Program-made: the position numbers and the translations under genes
Shown here: piece by piece, positions 8,797 to 18,411 of the stretch
Layout: each line of letters starts with the position of its first letter
Numbering within the stretch: the first letter of the stretch is position 1
From: Hyphomonadaceae bacterium
Lineage (GTDB): Bacteria; Pseudomonadota; Alphaproteobacteria; Caulobacterales; Hyphomonadaceae
Direction: 5' to 3'
Length of the DNA: 64,000 nucleotides
NCBI GenBank assembly: GCA_016714495.1
Contig: JADKDU010000002.1
Location: 124,001-188,000 of the forward strand
Notes under the pieces: model-generated
Seen by the model: the letters and a program-made list of their open reading frames with translations, nothing else
Databases searched by the model: none
Told to the model about the DNA's origin: nothing

Positions 8797-9535
8797 GCTG
8801 ACGATCGAGTATGACGGGTCGGTCTTCGCGGGCTGGCAGCGCCAGGACAATGCGCCGTCTGTGCAAGCAACGCTGGAGGCGGCGGCCGAAGCGCTGGATG
8901 GCGCGTCCGCGCAGGTGATCGGCGCGGGGCGGACGGATGCGGGCGTGCATGCAATGGGGCAGGTCGCCCATCTCGATCTCACAAAGACGATCCGCGCGGG
9001 CAAGGTGCGTGACGCGCTGAACGCGCATCTGCGGCCGCATCCGATTGCGGTGCTGGAGGCGGAGGATGCGTCGCCGGAGTTTCATGCGCGGTTCGATGCG
9101 ACGGGGCGGAGCTATGTCTATCGCATCGTAAACCGGCGGGCGGATCTTGCGCTGGATCGCGGGCGGGCGTGGCGCGTGTCGGTGGATCTGGATGTGGCGC
9201 TGATGCATGCGGAGGCGCAGGTGCTGGTCGGGCGGCACGACTTCACGACGTTCCGCGACAGCAATTGCCAGGCGGATACGCCGGTGAAGACGCTGAAGTC
9301 GATCAGCGTGGCGCGGGTGGGCGACGTGATCGAGATCAGGACGTCGGCGCGATCATTCTTGCACCGGCAGGTGCGCTCGATGGTGGGGTCGCTGATCGAA
9401 GTGGGGCGCGGACGAGAGGCGGCGGGGTGGATGGCCGACATTCTCGTGGCGGCGGACCGCACGAAGTGCGGGCCCGTGGCTCCGGCGGATGGGCTCTACC
9501 TAGAGAGCGTGAGTTACGCGCCGCTGGATCAGTAG
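8783..9535 (+). CDS. truA: tRNA pseudouridine(38-40) synthase
   Basis: 250 residues, the usual TruA length. The enzyme converts uridines 38-40 of the tRNA anticodon arm to pseudouridine. Catalytic aspartate lies in GAGRTDAGVHAMGQ; other marks are the start YKLTIEYDGS.FAGWQRQ, RSYVYRI and SFLHRQVRSMVGSLIEVG. The start is TTG at 8783 with GGAG 6 bases upstream, inside the end of the GNAT gene. Its stop overlaps that of tamB on the other strand by 7 bases. Confidence 0.97.
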   Translation: MPRYKLTIEYDGSVFAGWQRQDNAPSVQATLEAAAEALDGASAQVIGAGRTDAGVHAMGQVAHLDLTKTIRAGKVRDALNAHLRPHPIAVLEAEDASPEFHARFDATGRSYVYRIVNRRADLALDRGRAWRVSVDLDVALMHAEAQVLVGRHDFTTFRDSNCQADTPVKTLKSISVARVGDVIEIRTSARSFLHRQVRSMVGSLIEVGRGREAAGWMADILVAADRTKCGPVAPADGLYLESVSYAPLDQ

Positions 9536-12500
9536 TCCTTCTTCCAGCGCACGGCGATCTTGGTGTCGCCATTGCCCTGCGCTGACGAGATGATCGAGAG
9601 TTCCCTGGCGGGCTCCCATTCGACTTCGGCGCCGACGCCGCCTGCGCCGCCTGCGCCGACCTGCACGTAGACGTCGTCCGCGAGGTATTTGCCGGCGGAG
9701 ACCGTGGCGATGCCGCCTTCGGCGCCGAAGGCGACGCGGTCGAGGCCGGTGGCCTGGCGGACGAGGCCGACGGGATCGAAGCCTGCGTTGCCGCCGGCGA
9801 GTTGAGCGAGGCCGGCCGCGAGCTGGGCGGCTTCGAAGCCGGAGAGTTCAGCGGCGGAGCGACCGAAGAGGACGCGGGCGAGGATTTCGTCCTGCGGAAG
9901 AGATGGCGTCGATTCCAGAGTGAATTTGGGTTCGACCAGCGTGCCGCTGACGCGAACGCTGGCGGTGATGTCGTCGGCGGTGCGTTCGGCGGCGATATCG
10001 ATGCGCGCGGTGCGGATGGGTCCATTGAGTTCGATTGTGCCGGTGTCGAACTGGAAGCGGCGGCCGGCGAGGCCGAGGTCGCCGCGCACGAGCGTCGCCG
10101 TGCCGTCAATCGAAGGATCAGCGATCGAGCCGGTGACGCGGAAATTGGCGGCCCATTCGGTGTCGAGGCCGCGGCCGAACACGACGATGCGGCGCGGAGC
10201 GGTGACCTTGATATCGAGCTGCATGGGGCGCTGCCACGGCGTCGTAGCAGCGGGCTTCACTTCCTCCATATCGGGGAAATTGATGCGGCGGATGCCGTTC
10301 AGCGTTGGGATCTTCGCGGCGGCGGGTTGTTCGATGGAGATGCGTGCCTGTGCGAGGGTGAAGTCGCCCGAGATGTGAATAGCTTCCCTGTCGAGCACAA
10401 CATTGCCCTCGCCCGAGACGATCGCCATGCGATCGTCTCGGCCGAGGGCGCGGAGATTGACGGCGGAGATGTTGACGCCGCCGCTTATGTCGCTGGCCCA
10501 GTTGATATTGCCTTCGCCGGTGAGGCGGCCGCCCTGGCCGTCGGTGGCGGTGAGGCCGGTGATGCGGGCGTTGGTGTCGCCGAACTCGCCTCGCGCGGCG
10601 ATGTCGCGCAGGCTGAGGCCGGTCTCGCCATGATCATAGGCGCCGCTCGCGACGGCGAAGCCGCCGGTCACGGTGGGACGCGATAGCGTGCCGGCGACGC
10701 TTACGTTGGCCTGCAGTTCGCCGCGCAGAGATTGGTCTTCAGGACCGAAGAGGGCCCAGAGTTGCTCGGCGCGGCCGGTGAGGTCGAGCTGGGCGGTGAG
10801 CGGGGTCTCAGTGTTGGGGCGGATGTTGAAGCCGCTGCCGATGACTAGTTCCTCTCGTGAGGTGGCCGCGAGCTTGAAGCCCTGGCCCTCGCCTGTAGCG
10901 GAGGCCGTCAGCACGCCGTTGCGCAGCTGGCCGGTGAAGGTGAGCGAGACGGGGTCGGCGGTGACGCCGACGGGGTTGGCGTTGGCGACGACGAGATTGA
11001 AGTCGCCGGTGGCGATGCCGGCTGCGTTCGAGAATGAGGCGGAGCCGGTGACTTCGCCGTTTACGGGCGTGGTGCGGGCGACGCGCGAGAGGCCGCGTAG
11101 GCTGACGCCGGTGAGCTGAAAGTTGGCGGTGGCGCTTTCGCCGCGGGATGCGAGCTTGGCGTCGAGGCGGCCGCGGAAGGCGGCGAGCTGGGTATCGAGG
11201 CTCCAGCCTTCGGGGCTGAACTGCCAGATCGCGGGGCGCGAGGTGGAGATTGGCAGCTGGTCGACGGAGCCATCGAGCGTGGCCTGGCCGGACCATGTGT
11301 CGTCGGCGCGCGTGGCGCTGGCGTTGAAGGTGACGTCGATCGGCGCACTAATCGAGCCTTTGGCGCGGGCTTTCAGCGTCGCCTGATTGCCCGAGGCGTC
11401 GGCGTCGAAGGTCAGCAGGTCGATGCGCGCAACGCCGCTGCGCAGGTTGGCGAGCTGGCCGGCGATGTCGACACTGAGATCTTCCCCGACGCTTAGACTA
11501 CCTTTCGCGGTGAGGGTGCCGCGGTCGAGGCCGGCGATGCCGGCGAGCGGACCCGAGGCGGCGAAGGTCGCGGAGAATGCGCCGTCGGAATAGGCGATGC
11601 GTGGCGCGGTGAGGCGGAGATCGCCGAGGCTGGCGACGAGATTGATGATGCGGAAGTCGCCTTCGCCGCCCTGGAGGCGACCGGCGGCGAGGAAGGCTTT
11701 TTCGCCCGATGCGCCGCGCAGCGAGAACTCGCCGGCGATGGCTTCGCCAAGGCGGGCGTCAATATCGCCTGCGACGCCGGTGATGGTGACGCCGGCGGCG
11801 TTGATTTTGCCGTCGGCGAGATCGAGCGCGACAAGCGGCGCGTTAGTGTTGCCGGTGATGTTGGCCGCGAAGTCGAGGGAACTGAGCGAGACGCCTGAGA
11901 GATCGAGCGGACGCGTCAGTGCGCCCTGGGCGCGGGCGGAGATCGCGCCATTGTCAGCGACGCGGCCAGTCATGGTGGCGCGGACGCCCGCGCCGGTAAT
12001 CGCGCCGGATTCGATGACGAAGCGGCCGCCGCGAACAACGGCGGACATTTTCACGCGCGGCTCGGAGCCTGCGAGTTGGGAGAGCGCGGCGATGGAAGAG
12101 GCGACATTGCGGCCCTGCGCGTCGGCGGTGATGCGGATCGGAGCGGCCATGCTGGTCTGTGTGACGGTCCATTCGCTGCGGGCCGAGCCGGTCAGAGGGG
12201 CAACATCTGCAAGACGTGCGAAGCGGGCGGTGCCGCGGAGGTTTATGCGGCCGTCGCGGATGGCATAGGTTCCGCGTGCAGAGATATCGCCAGGCGTGCC
12301 GCGCAGGGTGCCCTGGTAGATTTCGACGATCTGCGTCCTGAGGTTCACCTCGCCACGCGTTGCGCCGGCGTAGCGGGCGGGGCGCAGGCTGCGCAGCGCA
12401 TCGACGCGGCCGCTGTCGATGACGGCGTTGGGCGCATCCCATGAGATGGACGAGCCATCCTTGGTGATGGTGATCGGCGTCGCGATGCGGGCGGCGCCGC

Positions 12501-13674
12501 CCGATGGCCAGGCGATGCGCGTGGCGGTGACGTTGCCTTTCCAGGTGAAGTCGCCGAGGCCGATGAATTGGAGGTCGCCGCTGGCGTCGACCTTTCCGGC
12601 CATGGGCGGTGCGACGGAAGCGAGGTCGAGACCTGTTGTGGAGAGGCGCAAGGGTTGGCCGAGGGTCCAGCTTTCGAAGTCGATGCTGGTGGCGAGATCG
12701 ATCACGCCGGCGGGGGCGGTGAGCTTCAGCGCGGCGGGCGCCTGCTTGATGTTGGCGAGGTCGGTCCGGCCTTCCAGCTTCACGTTTGCGCCGGCGCGCT
12801 CGGCGAGCGGCGCGAGCAGGGGCCAGCGGTTGGCGACGACATTGGCGGTGAGCGTGGCGGATGTTTCACCGCGCGCGATGTTGAAGTTGGCGACTTCCTC
12901 GTCGCCGAAGCGCAGGCGGGCGATGCCGGAGAATTTCGCGAGCGTTCCATCGACGCGGCCTTCGAAAGCGACAGGCTGGTTATCCGGGCCTTGCACGAGC
13001 GCGGCGATCAGGCCGTCGGCCGGACCTGCGATTGTAGCGAGCGCCTTGAGGACGCCGGTGGTGGACCATTCGGCGGTGATGTCGGCGCGGTCGGTCGGAC
13101 CAGAGATTGGCGCGAGCATGAGCTTGACGAAGCCGGAGGTGTCGCGTTGTCGGGCTGCTCCGCCGACGATAGTGTAGTGCGCATCCGATCCGATGATTTC
13201 GGGCGCGATGTGAAGATCGCCGATCGTCACTTCGTCGAGGCGGAGGCCGATGTCGGGGCCGGAGCCTTCGGGCGCTGTCGCCGCTACATGCGGCGGGCGC
13301 AGGACGTCGACAGTGTTGATTTTGATCTTTTGGATTTCAAGTTCGCCCCCGAACAGGCTTTCGGGCGTCCATTCGATACGGGCATCCTTTGCGCGCAGCC
13401 AGACGCCTTCGTCATCGACCAGTGCGATGTCGGCGATGGTGGCGGCTTCGAGCGGATCACCCTTGAGGCCCTGGATGCGGATATAGCCGAGCGGGCCGAG
13501 CTTGCGGCCGTCGATCTGCGACGCGATGAAGGCGCGGCCGCTGTCGCTGGTGATCCAGAAGCGCAGACCCACAGCGACGGCGACGAGCGTGAACGCCGCG
13601 ATGATGAGGCTGAGCGCGATCCTCAGCCAGAGCGGCAGTTTTCGGCGGCGCGGTTTTGCTTCGGTTGTTTCCAT
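9529..13674 (-). CDS. tamB: Translocation and assembly module subunit TamB
   Basis: 1381 residues. One N-terminal membrane anchor (about 15-37) is followed by a very long beta-rich periplasmic region of repeated short strands and the C-terminal DUF490/TamB domain, with the typical DGTATLVRGDLGLAGRRFQF and LFGRSAAELSGFEAAQLA segments. TamB forms a lipid-conducting groove that bridges inner and outer membranes together with TamA. Its start ATG shares one base with the tamA stop (TGATG), so the two are translationally coupled. Length is typical. Confidence 0.95.
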   Translation of the reverse strand: METTEAKPRRRKLPLWLRIALSLIIAAFTLVAVAVGLRFWITSDSGRAFIASQIDGRKLGPLGYIRIQGLKGDPLEAATIADIALVDDEGVWLRAKDARIEWTPESLFGGELEIQKIKINTVDVLRPPHVAATAPEGSGPDIGLRLDEVTIGDLHIAPEIIGSDAHYTIVGGAARQRDTSGFVKLMLAPISGPTDRADITAEWSTTGVLKALATIAGPADGLIAALVQGPDNQPVAFEGRVDGTLAKFSGIARLRFGDEEVANFNIARGETSATLTANVVANRWPLLAPLAERAGANVKLEGRTDLANIKQAPAALKLTAPAGVIDLATSIDFESWTLGQPLRLSTTGLDLASVAPPMAGKVDASGDLQFIGLGDFTWKGNVTATRIAWPSGGAARIATPITITKDGSSISWDAPNAVIDSGRVDALRSLRPARYAGATRGEVNLRTQIVEIYQGTLRGTPGDISARGTYAIRDGRINLRGTARFARLADVAPLTGSARSEWTVTQTSMAAPIRITADAQGRNVASSIAALSQLAGSEPRVKMSAVVRGGRFVIESGAITGAGVRATMTGRVADNGAISARAQGALTRPLDLSGVSLSSLDFAANITGNTNAPLVALDLADGKINAAGVTITGVAGDIDARLGEAIAGEFSLRGASGEKAFLAAGRLQGGEGDFRIINLVASLGDLRLTAPRIAYSDGAFSATFAASGPLAGIAGLDRGTLTAKGSLSVGEDLSVDIAGQLANLRSGVARIDLLTFDADASGNQATLKARAKGSISAPIDVTFNASATRADDTWSGQATLDGSVDQLPISTSRPAIWQFSPEGWSLDTQLAAFRGRLDAKLASRGESATANFQLTGVSLRGLSRVARTTPVNGEVTGSASFSNAAGIATGDFNLVVANANPVGVTADPVSLTFTGQLRNGVLTASATGEGQGFKLAATSREELVIGSGFNIRPNTETPLTAQLDLTGRAEQLWALFGPEDQSLRGELQANVSVAGTLSRPTVTGGFAVASGAYDHGETGLSLRDIAARGEFGDTNARITGLTATDGQGGRLTGEGNINWASDISGGVNISAVNLRALGRDDRMAIVSGEGNVVLDREAIHISGDFTLAQARISIEQPAAAKIPTLNGIRRINFPDMEEVKPAATTPWQRPMQLDIKVTAPRRIVVFGRGLDTEWAANFRVTGSIADPSIDGTATLVRGDLGLAGRRFQFDTGTIELNGPIRTARIDIAAERTADDITASVRVSGTLVEPKFTLESTPSLPQDEILARVLFGRSAAELSGFEAAQLAAGLAQLAGGNAGFDPVGLVRQATGLDRVAFGAEGGIATVSAGKYLADDVYVQVGAGGAGGVGAEVEWEPARELSIISSAQGNGDTKIAVRWKKDY

Positions 13675-15491
13675 CAGAAGGCCTGTCCGATGGAGATATA
13701 GACCTGGAAGTCGGCGTCGCCTTCCTGTTTGTTCAGTGGGATGGCGATGTCGGCGCGCAACGGCCCGAAGCCGGTGTAGTAGCGCACGCCGACGCCCGCG
13801 CCATAGCTAAGCGTGTCGAGCGGCGGTTCGACGTTGGAACCGGCGGCGCCGCCATCGAGAAAGGCGACATAGCCGAGCGTGTCGCTGGCGCGATAGCGGA
13901 CTTCGGCGCTCATCTCGAGCAGGGAGCGGCCGCCGATGATCTGGCCTGTGGACTCGCGCGGAGACACGGACTGGTATTCATAGCCGCGGATCGATCCGCC
14001 GCCGCCGGCGAAGAACATGCGATCGGGCGGGGCCCCATTTGGGCCGATGATGGCGCCGAGGCGGCCGCGCAGAGCGCCGACGAAATCACCCTCGGTGCCG
14101 AAGTCGGAATAGATGCTCGCCTCGCCGCTGAGGCGGCCATAGACGATGTTGGTGTCGCCCGCGGTTATGCCGGGTTCGATCGAGACGCGGGCGCGGACGC
14201 CATTGATGGGGTCGAGAATATCGCGGACGCCGACATATTCGGCCGTTCCTGTGCCGGACAGAACATAGACGTCGCGGCGGCCAGCGCCCTGCGCTTTGGC
14301 TTGCGCGTCGAGGATGCTCGCGAAGCCGGCCTCGACGCCGAGAGAGGCGCGCAGGCGCGGCGTGAGCTGTTCGGCAAGCGTGGCGTTGACGTTGGCGCCG
14401 GATTGATCGAACGCGTCGGTTTCGAAGTCTTCGACTTCGGCGCCGACTTCGAGAATCCGGCCGTACTTGCCGATGTGGGGCAGGCGGTAGTCGACGCCGG
14501 CGCGGCGTTGCAGGGTGGCGACCTGGCCGGAGACTGTGAGCGAGTCGCCCCAGCCGCTGTAATTGCGCAACTCCCATTCGCCATCGACACCGACGCCTTC
14601 GCTGGTGGAGGCGGATGCGCCGAGCGCGATGGTGCGGCGTTCGCGTTCTTTAAGTTCGACAGAGACATCACGCGGCGCACCGGCCGGGTCTGCGGCGGGG
14701 GTTGCTTCGCCGAACTTCACGGCGGCGCTGTCGAACAGGCCGGTCTCGGCGAGGCGCGAGCGAAACTCATCCAGCTTGGCGGGAGTGTAGCGCTCGTTGG
14801 CTTTCCACGGCCGCAGGTTTTCGATGAAGGCCTGCTTCGTGGCGTCGAGACCGGTGATGTTGAGTTTGCCGAAGGAGGCGCGCAAGCCGGGGCGCAGCTT
14901 GAAGGCGAGTTCGACTTCGCCGGTGGCGGCGTCCGCGAGCGCATCGACGGGATCGGCGTTCGCATCGGGATAGCCGGCATTGCGCAGGCGGGCGACGAGC
15001 GCATCGCCCGCTTCGATGACGGGCTGTGCGCGGGCCGGGATGCCTGCGTCGAGCGGGGCGAGCAGCGTGTTGAGTTCGGTGCGCGTTGTCTCGTCGGGCG
15101 AGACGTCGAGATAGTCGATGCGAGCGGACGCGTAGATGAAGAGCGGGCCGGGCGTCACGTTGACGGCGCGGGTGAAGGTGTCGACGCCTTCAGCGACGGG
15201 TTGGACGTCAGCCTGGTAGTAGCCTTCGGATTCGAGGAAGGTCGCGACGAAGGTTGCCGTGCGTTCGGCCTGGCGGCGCGCTTCGAACAGCGTCGTGGGC
15301 GCGGGCTCTTCGCGCATGATCTGTTTCAGGTCGTCCTGAAGTTTTTCGGGGACGCCGAGGACGGGCACGCGGCCGGCGAGGCCATTCCCCTGTTGCGCGA
15401 ATGAGGCGGGCGCAAATAGGACATACAGGCTCAGCCCCAGGACCCAAAGGACCCGGACGGCTCGACCATGCTGTCGTCCGCCGAACGCCAT
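13674..15491 (-). CDS. tamA: Translocation and assembly module subunit TamA (BamA/Omp85 family)
   Basis: 605 residues. A signal peptide ends at ASFAQ; POTRA-like repeats follow (about 35-270) and then a 16-strand beta-barrel of the Omp85 class. The lid-loop segment GGGGSIRGYEYQSV and the final strand VYISIGQAF, ending in phenylalanine, fit outer-membrane insertion. TamA sits in the outer membrane and pairs with TamB encoded just downstream. The next plausible start downstream would remove the signal peptide, so ATG at 15491 is kept, with GGTGAG 8 bases upstream. Confidence 0.95.
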   Translation of the reverse strand: MAFGGRQHGRAVRVLWVLGLSLYVLFAPASFAQQGNGLAGRVPVLGVPEKLQDDLKQIMREEPAPTTLFEARRQAERTATFVATFLESEGYYQADVQPVAEGVDTFTRAVNVTPGPLFIYASARIDYLDVSPDETTRTELNTLLAPLDAGIPARAQPVIEAGDALVARLRNAGYPDANADPVDALADAATGEVELAFKLRPGLRASFGKLNITGLDATKQAFIENLRPWKANERYTPAKLDEFRSRLAETGLFDSAAVKFGEATPAADPAGAPRDVSVELKERERRTIALGASASTSEGVGVDGEWELRNYSGWGDSLTVSGQVATLQRRAGVDYRLPHIGKYGRILEVGAEVEDFETDAFDQSGANVNATLAEQLTPRLRASLGVEAGFASILDAQAKAQGAGRRDVYVLSGTGTAEYVGVRDILDPINGVRARVSIEPGITAGDTNIVYGRLSGEASIYSDFGTEGDFVGALRGRLGAIIGPNGAPPDRMFFAGGGGSIRGYEYQSVSPRESTGQIIGGRSLLEMSAEVRYRASDTLGYVAFLDGGAAGSNVEPPLDTLSYGAGVGVRYYTGFGPLRADIAIPLNKQEGDADFQVYISIGQAF

Positions 15492-15654
15492 TCACACACT
15501 CACCGCCATGACCCGGGAGGGGTTTGGCGTTCACATAGGTCGTCGCTGCGCAGGCGACAGGTTTCACGAAGCAAGCATCACGCCGCGGCGACTTCATGGC
15601 GATGCGGGATTCACCATGTTGGGGTGAGGTCGCGCCGGGTGGTGTCGCCAGTCC

Positions 15655-16803
15655 TCAGGCCGCGGCGAAATAGCTGGCCAGGAGCCGGTAATATATCCGG
15701 CAAAGCGTTTCGATTTCGTCGACCGGGATGCACTCATCCACCTTGTGGGCCATCTCGTTTCGGACGCCGAGTTCCGCGACCGGGCAGACATCCTTAATGT
15801 AGCGCGCATCCGAGGTTCCGCCACCGGTCGTAAGCGCGGGTTCGCGGCCGGTTTCCGCCTTCACCGCGCCGACGATCAGATCGGTGAGTTTGCCCGGCTT
15901 GGTATAGAACGCTTCTCCGGTGACGCGCTGGTCGACCGTGACGGTCACACCGCGCTCGGTCGTGCTGATAAGTTTGGAGATGCGCTCCATCAATTGGGCG
16001 CCCGTATGGTTCGGGTTGAAGCGGATGTTGAACTTCGCGGTAGCGCTCGCAGGTATGACGTTGTGCGCGGCGTTGCCGACGTCGATGGTGGTGATCTCGA
16101 GGTTGGACGGCTGGAAGCCGGGACTACCATCGTCGAGCTTCATGCTGCGGAGCTTCTGCAGCGCATCGAGCAGAACCGGCATCGGGTTGGCGGACTTCTC
16201 CGGGTAGGCCGCGTGGCCCTGCTTGCCGACGGCTTTGATGACGGCGTTGAGCGACCCACGGCGGCCGTTCTTGACGATGTCGGCGATGACGTCCTCCGAA
16301 GTCGGTTCGCCGACGATGCAGTGGTCGATCGTCTCGCCGTCGGCGATGACGGCGGGCAGGAGGCGGCGGGTGCCGTGAAGGCCGGGGCCTTCCTCGTCGC
16401 CTGTGATCAGCAGCGATATGGAGCCCTGAGGCGCGCCATGATCATCGAGGTAGCGCGCGGCGGCGCTGACGAAGGCGGCGATGGCGCCCTTCATGTCCGA
16501 CGTGCCACGACCGTAGATGATCCCGTTGCGGATCTCCGCGCCGAACGGGTCAACCGTCCAGCCGGCGGTGTCGCCCACGGGCACGACATCCGTATGGCCG
16601 GCGAAACAGAGATTCGGGGCGGCCCCGCCGAGGCGAGCGTAGAAATTATCCACGCCCTCGAAATGATAGCGCTTGGTCCGGAAGCCGATCGATTCGAGGG
16701 CGTCGGCCAGCACATCCTGGGCGCCATCATGGCAGGGGTTCACCGTGGGCTGGCGCACCAGGGCCTGGGTGAGGGCGATGGGATCGTGCAGGAAATCGGT
16801 CAT
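15655..16803 (-). CDS. dapE: Succinyl-diaminopimelate desuccinylase
   Basis: 382 residues, normal for DapE, which removes succinate from N-succinyl-L,L-diaminopimelate in lysine and peptidoglycan precursor synthesis. The di-zinc M20 motifs are visible: CFAGHTDVVP, the bridging aspartate in GRGTSDMKGAI, the general base in LITGDEEGPG and the glutamate of CIVGEPTSED, plus the late histidine in NEMAHKVDE. The dimerisation segment GKQGHAAYPEK is present. No strong ribosome-binding site precedes the ATG. It lies 163 bases upstream of tamA on the same strand. Confidence 0.97.
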   Translation of the reverse strand: MTDFLHDPIALTQALVRQPTVNPCHDGAQDVLADALESIGFRTKRYHFEGVDNFYARLGGAAPNLCFAGHTDVVPVGDTAGWTVDPFGAEIRNGIIYGRGTSDMKGAIAAFVSAAARYLDDHGAPQGSISLLITGDEEGPGLHGTRRLLPAVIADGETIDHCIVGEPTSEDVIADIVKNGRRGSLNAVIKAVGKQGHAAYPEKSANPMPVLLDALQKLRSMKLDDGSPGFQPSNLEITTIDVGNAAHNVIPASATAKFNIRFNPNHTGAQLMERISKLISTTERGVTVTVDQRVTGEAFYTKPGKLTDLIVGAVKAETGREPALTTGGGTSDARYIKDVCPVAELGVRNEMAHKVDECIPVDEIETLCRIYYRLLASYFAAA

Positions 16804-16957
16804 GGCGGGGGTTTAGCGCGGGCCGGTAGTGCTGGGAAGGAACCAGCGAAGCTTCAGGCACTTAACCAGTAGTGCTTGCTTGGGCCGGGTATAGCCCGGT
16901 AATACCAATGCTGAACGCTGGCCGCCCAGAACACGCGGCCGGGCACTCGAGGAGAAG

Positions 16958-18361
16958 ATGGGCCAGACTCCCAGCTTCAGCGATCCCTTCGCCCGGCGCG
17001 CCGCGCCGGAGGCGAACGGAGTCGCCGTGCCGGGAGGCCGGCCGGACCGGTTCAAGCTGAAGGCCGAGCGGGTGGTGGCGAAGAAATCTGCGCCGGCCGA
17101 AATCGAGGACCGGAAGGCGGGTCGGCCGAAGGACGCTTTTGCGACCCAAAAGGCGGGCGCTAGACAGGACCCGTTTGCGCGGCAGCCGCCGCAGGTGAGG
17201 GCAGGCGCGCTTGCCGGACCGGCCACGGTTGCCGCCCCGCAGCCGCCGAAAGTCGAGCCTGCGCGGACAGGCCTTCATGTTGTTGCTTCGCAGCCTGCGT
17301 TTGCCTCACTCCCGGTTGAGCCGCTGGAGGTGAAGTATCAGGATGTGAAGCGCGAGGAAGCGGCGCGGCGGACGCGGATGGGGAGATCGTCCTCGCTCGT
17401 GCTGGTCACCGGGTCTGCAGCCGAGGCTGCTGAAGTCGAAGCGCCGCCTGCGCCCAAGCCCGCGACCGAGGACAGGCCGCCGCCAGGGGCAGCGGCTGCG
17501 CCGACACCGCCGCCGCTGGTCATTCCGCCGACGAAGGCTCGCTCGGGTGGAGGGGGCGGCGGAGGCGCCGCTGCACCGCCGCGCGAGCGCTCGTTCACGC
17601 AGGATGATTTCGTCGGCATCGTGTTCGGCCTTGCGGTGATTGCGCTGCTTCTGCTCTGGCTGATGCGACCGAAGGAAGGCGGGCAAGAAGACACTGAATT
17701 GTTCGGCGCGCAGTTCGCGGCGAATGAACCCGTGACGACGGCGACCGCTCCGGCGCCGCCGCCCGCACCGCTGGTCGATCCGTTCGGCAATGCTCCGGTG
17801 GACCTGAGGCCGACGGGGCCGATCCCGGCGCCCGCTGCTGAAGATCCGAATGTCAACGTCGCTGAGGCACCGCCGCCGCCAGCGCCGCCGGCTCAGGCTG
17901 CGGTCCCGCCGGTGGCGGCGGCTCCGGCGCCGTCTGCGCCTGCGAAGGCCGCTGTTCCGCCGGTGGCTGTTGCGGATCGCCGGGTGAATGCATGGTTCTG
18001 CACGAAGAGCAGCGGCATGACGAAGGCCTCGCAGACTGCGCTCGAGAAAGAAATGGCGACGTTCAAGGCGGCGTTCGCGGGCAAGGAGCTGGTGGTGCGG
18101 GGCTATGCCGATACACGCGGCACCAACGTCTACAACGCGGCGCTGAGTGGCGAGCGGGCGAATGTGGTCGCGGATTTCCTGCGCGCGAACGGGCTGACTG
18201 TCGTGGACTCGCGCGGGGTGGGCGAACTGGACGGGCTCGACGACAACCAGAACTGCGCGAACCAGCGCCGCGTGGATGTCTTCATCAAGGGCGGGCCGGG
18301 CGAGACGCCGAGCCGGGCGTGCGCGCCGGAGCCTGATGTGGAAGCGCTGGCGTGCGGGTGA
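16958..18361 (+). CDS. Inner-membrane-anchored OmpA-family protein
   Basis: 467 residues. There is no N-terminal signal; instead about 215 residues of charged and Pro/Ala-rich sequence precede a single membrane segment (about 218-237, VGIVFGLAVIALLLLWLM). A Pro/Ala-rich linker of ~105 residues follows, then a C-terminal OmpA-like peptidoglycan-binding domain (about 345-445) with VRGYADTRGTNVYNAALSGERANVV and NCANQRRVDVFI. The domain carries several cysteines that could form disulfides in the periplasm. This suggests a type II membrane protein that tethers the inner membrane to the wall. ATG at 16958 follows GAGGAGAAG. Confidence 0.88.
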   Translation: MGQTPSFSDPFARRAAPEANGVAVPGGRPDRFKLKAERVVAKKSAPAEIEDRKAGRPKDAFATQKAGARQDPFARQPPQVRAGALAGPATVAAPQPPKVEPARTGLHVVASQPAFASLPVEPLEVKYQDVKREEAARRTRMGRSSSLVLVTGSAAEAAEVEAPPAPKPATEDRPPPGAAAAPTPPPLVIPPTKARSGGGGGGGAAAPPRERSFTQDDFVGIVFGLAVIALLLLWLMRPKEGGQEDTELFGAQFAANEPVTTATAPAPPPAPLVDPFGNAPVDLRPTGPIPAPAAEDPNVNVAEAPPPPAPPAQAAVPPVAAAPAPSAPAKAAVPPVAVADRRVNAWFCTKSSGMTKASQTALEKEMATFKAAFAGKELVVRGYADTRGTNVYNAALSGERANVVADFLRANGLTVVDSRGVGELDGLDDNQNCANQRRVDVFIKGGPGETPSRACAPEPDVEALACG

Positions 18362-18411
18362 AGGTGAGCGCGCTCGCGATCAGGGCGGGCTGACGTAAAT
18401 TGGGTTTCCGA

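Noticed and set aside
13656..15404. 582-codon open frame on the plus strand
   Set aside because: Exactly antisense to tamA, low-complexity Ala/Gly/Asp translation and no domain; a GC-rich shadow.
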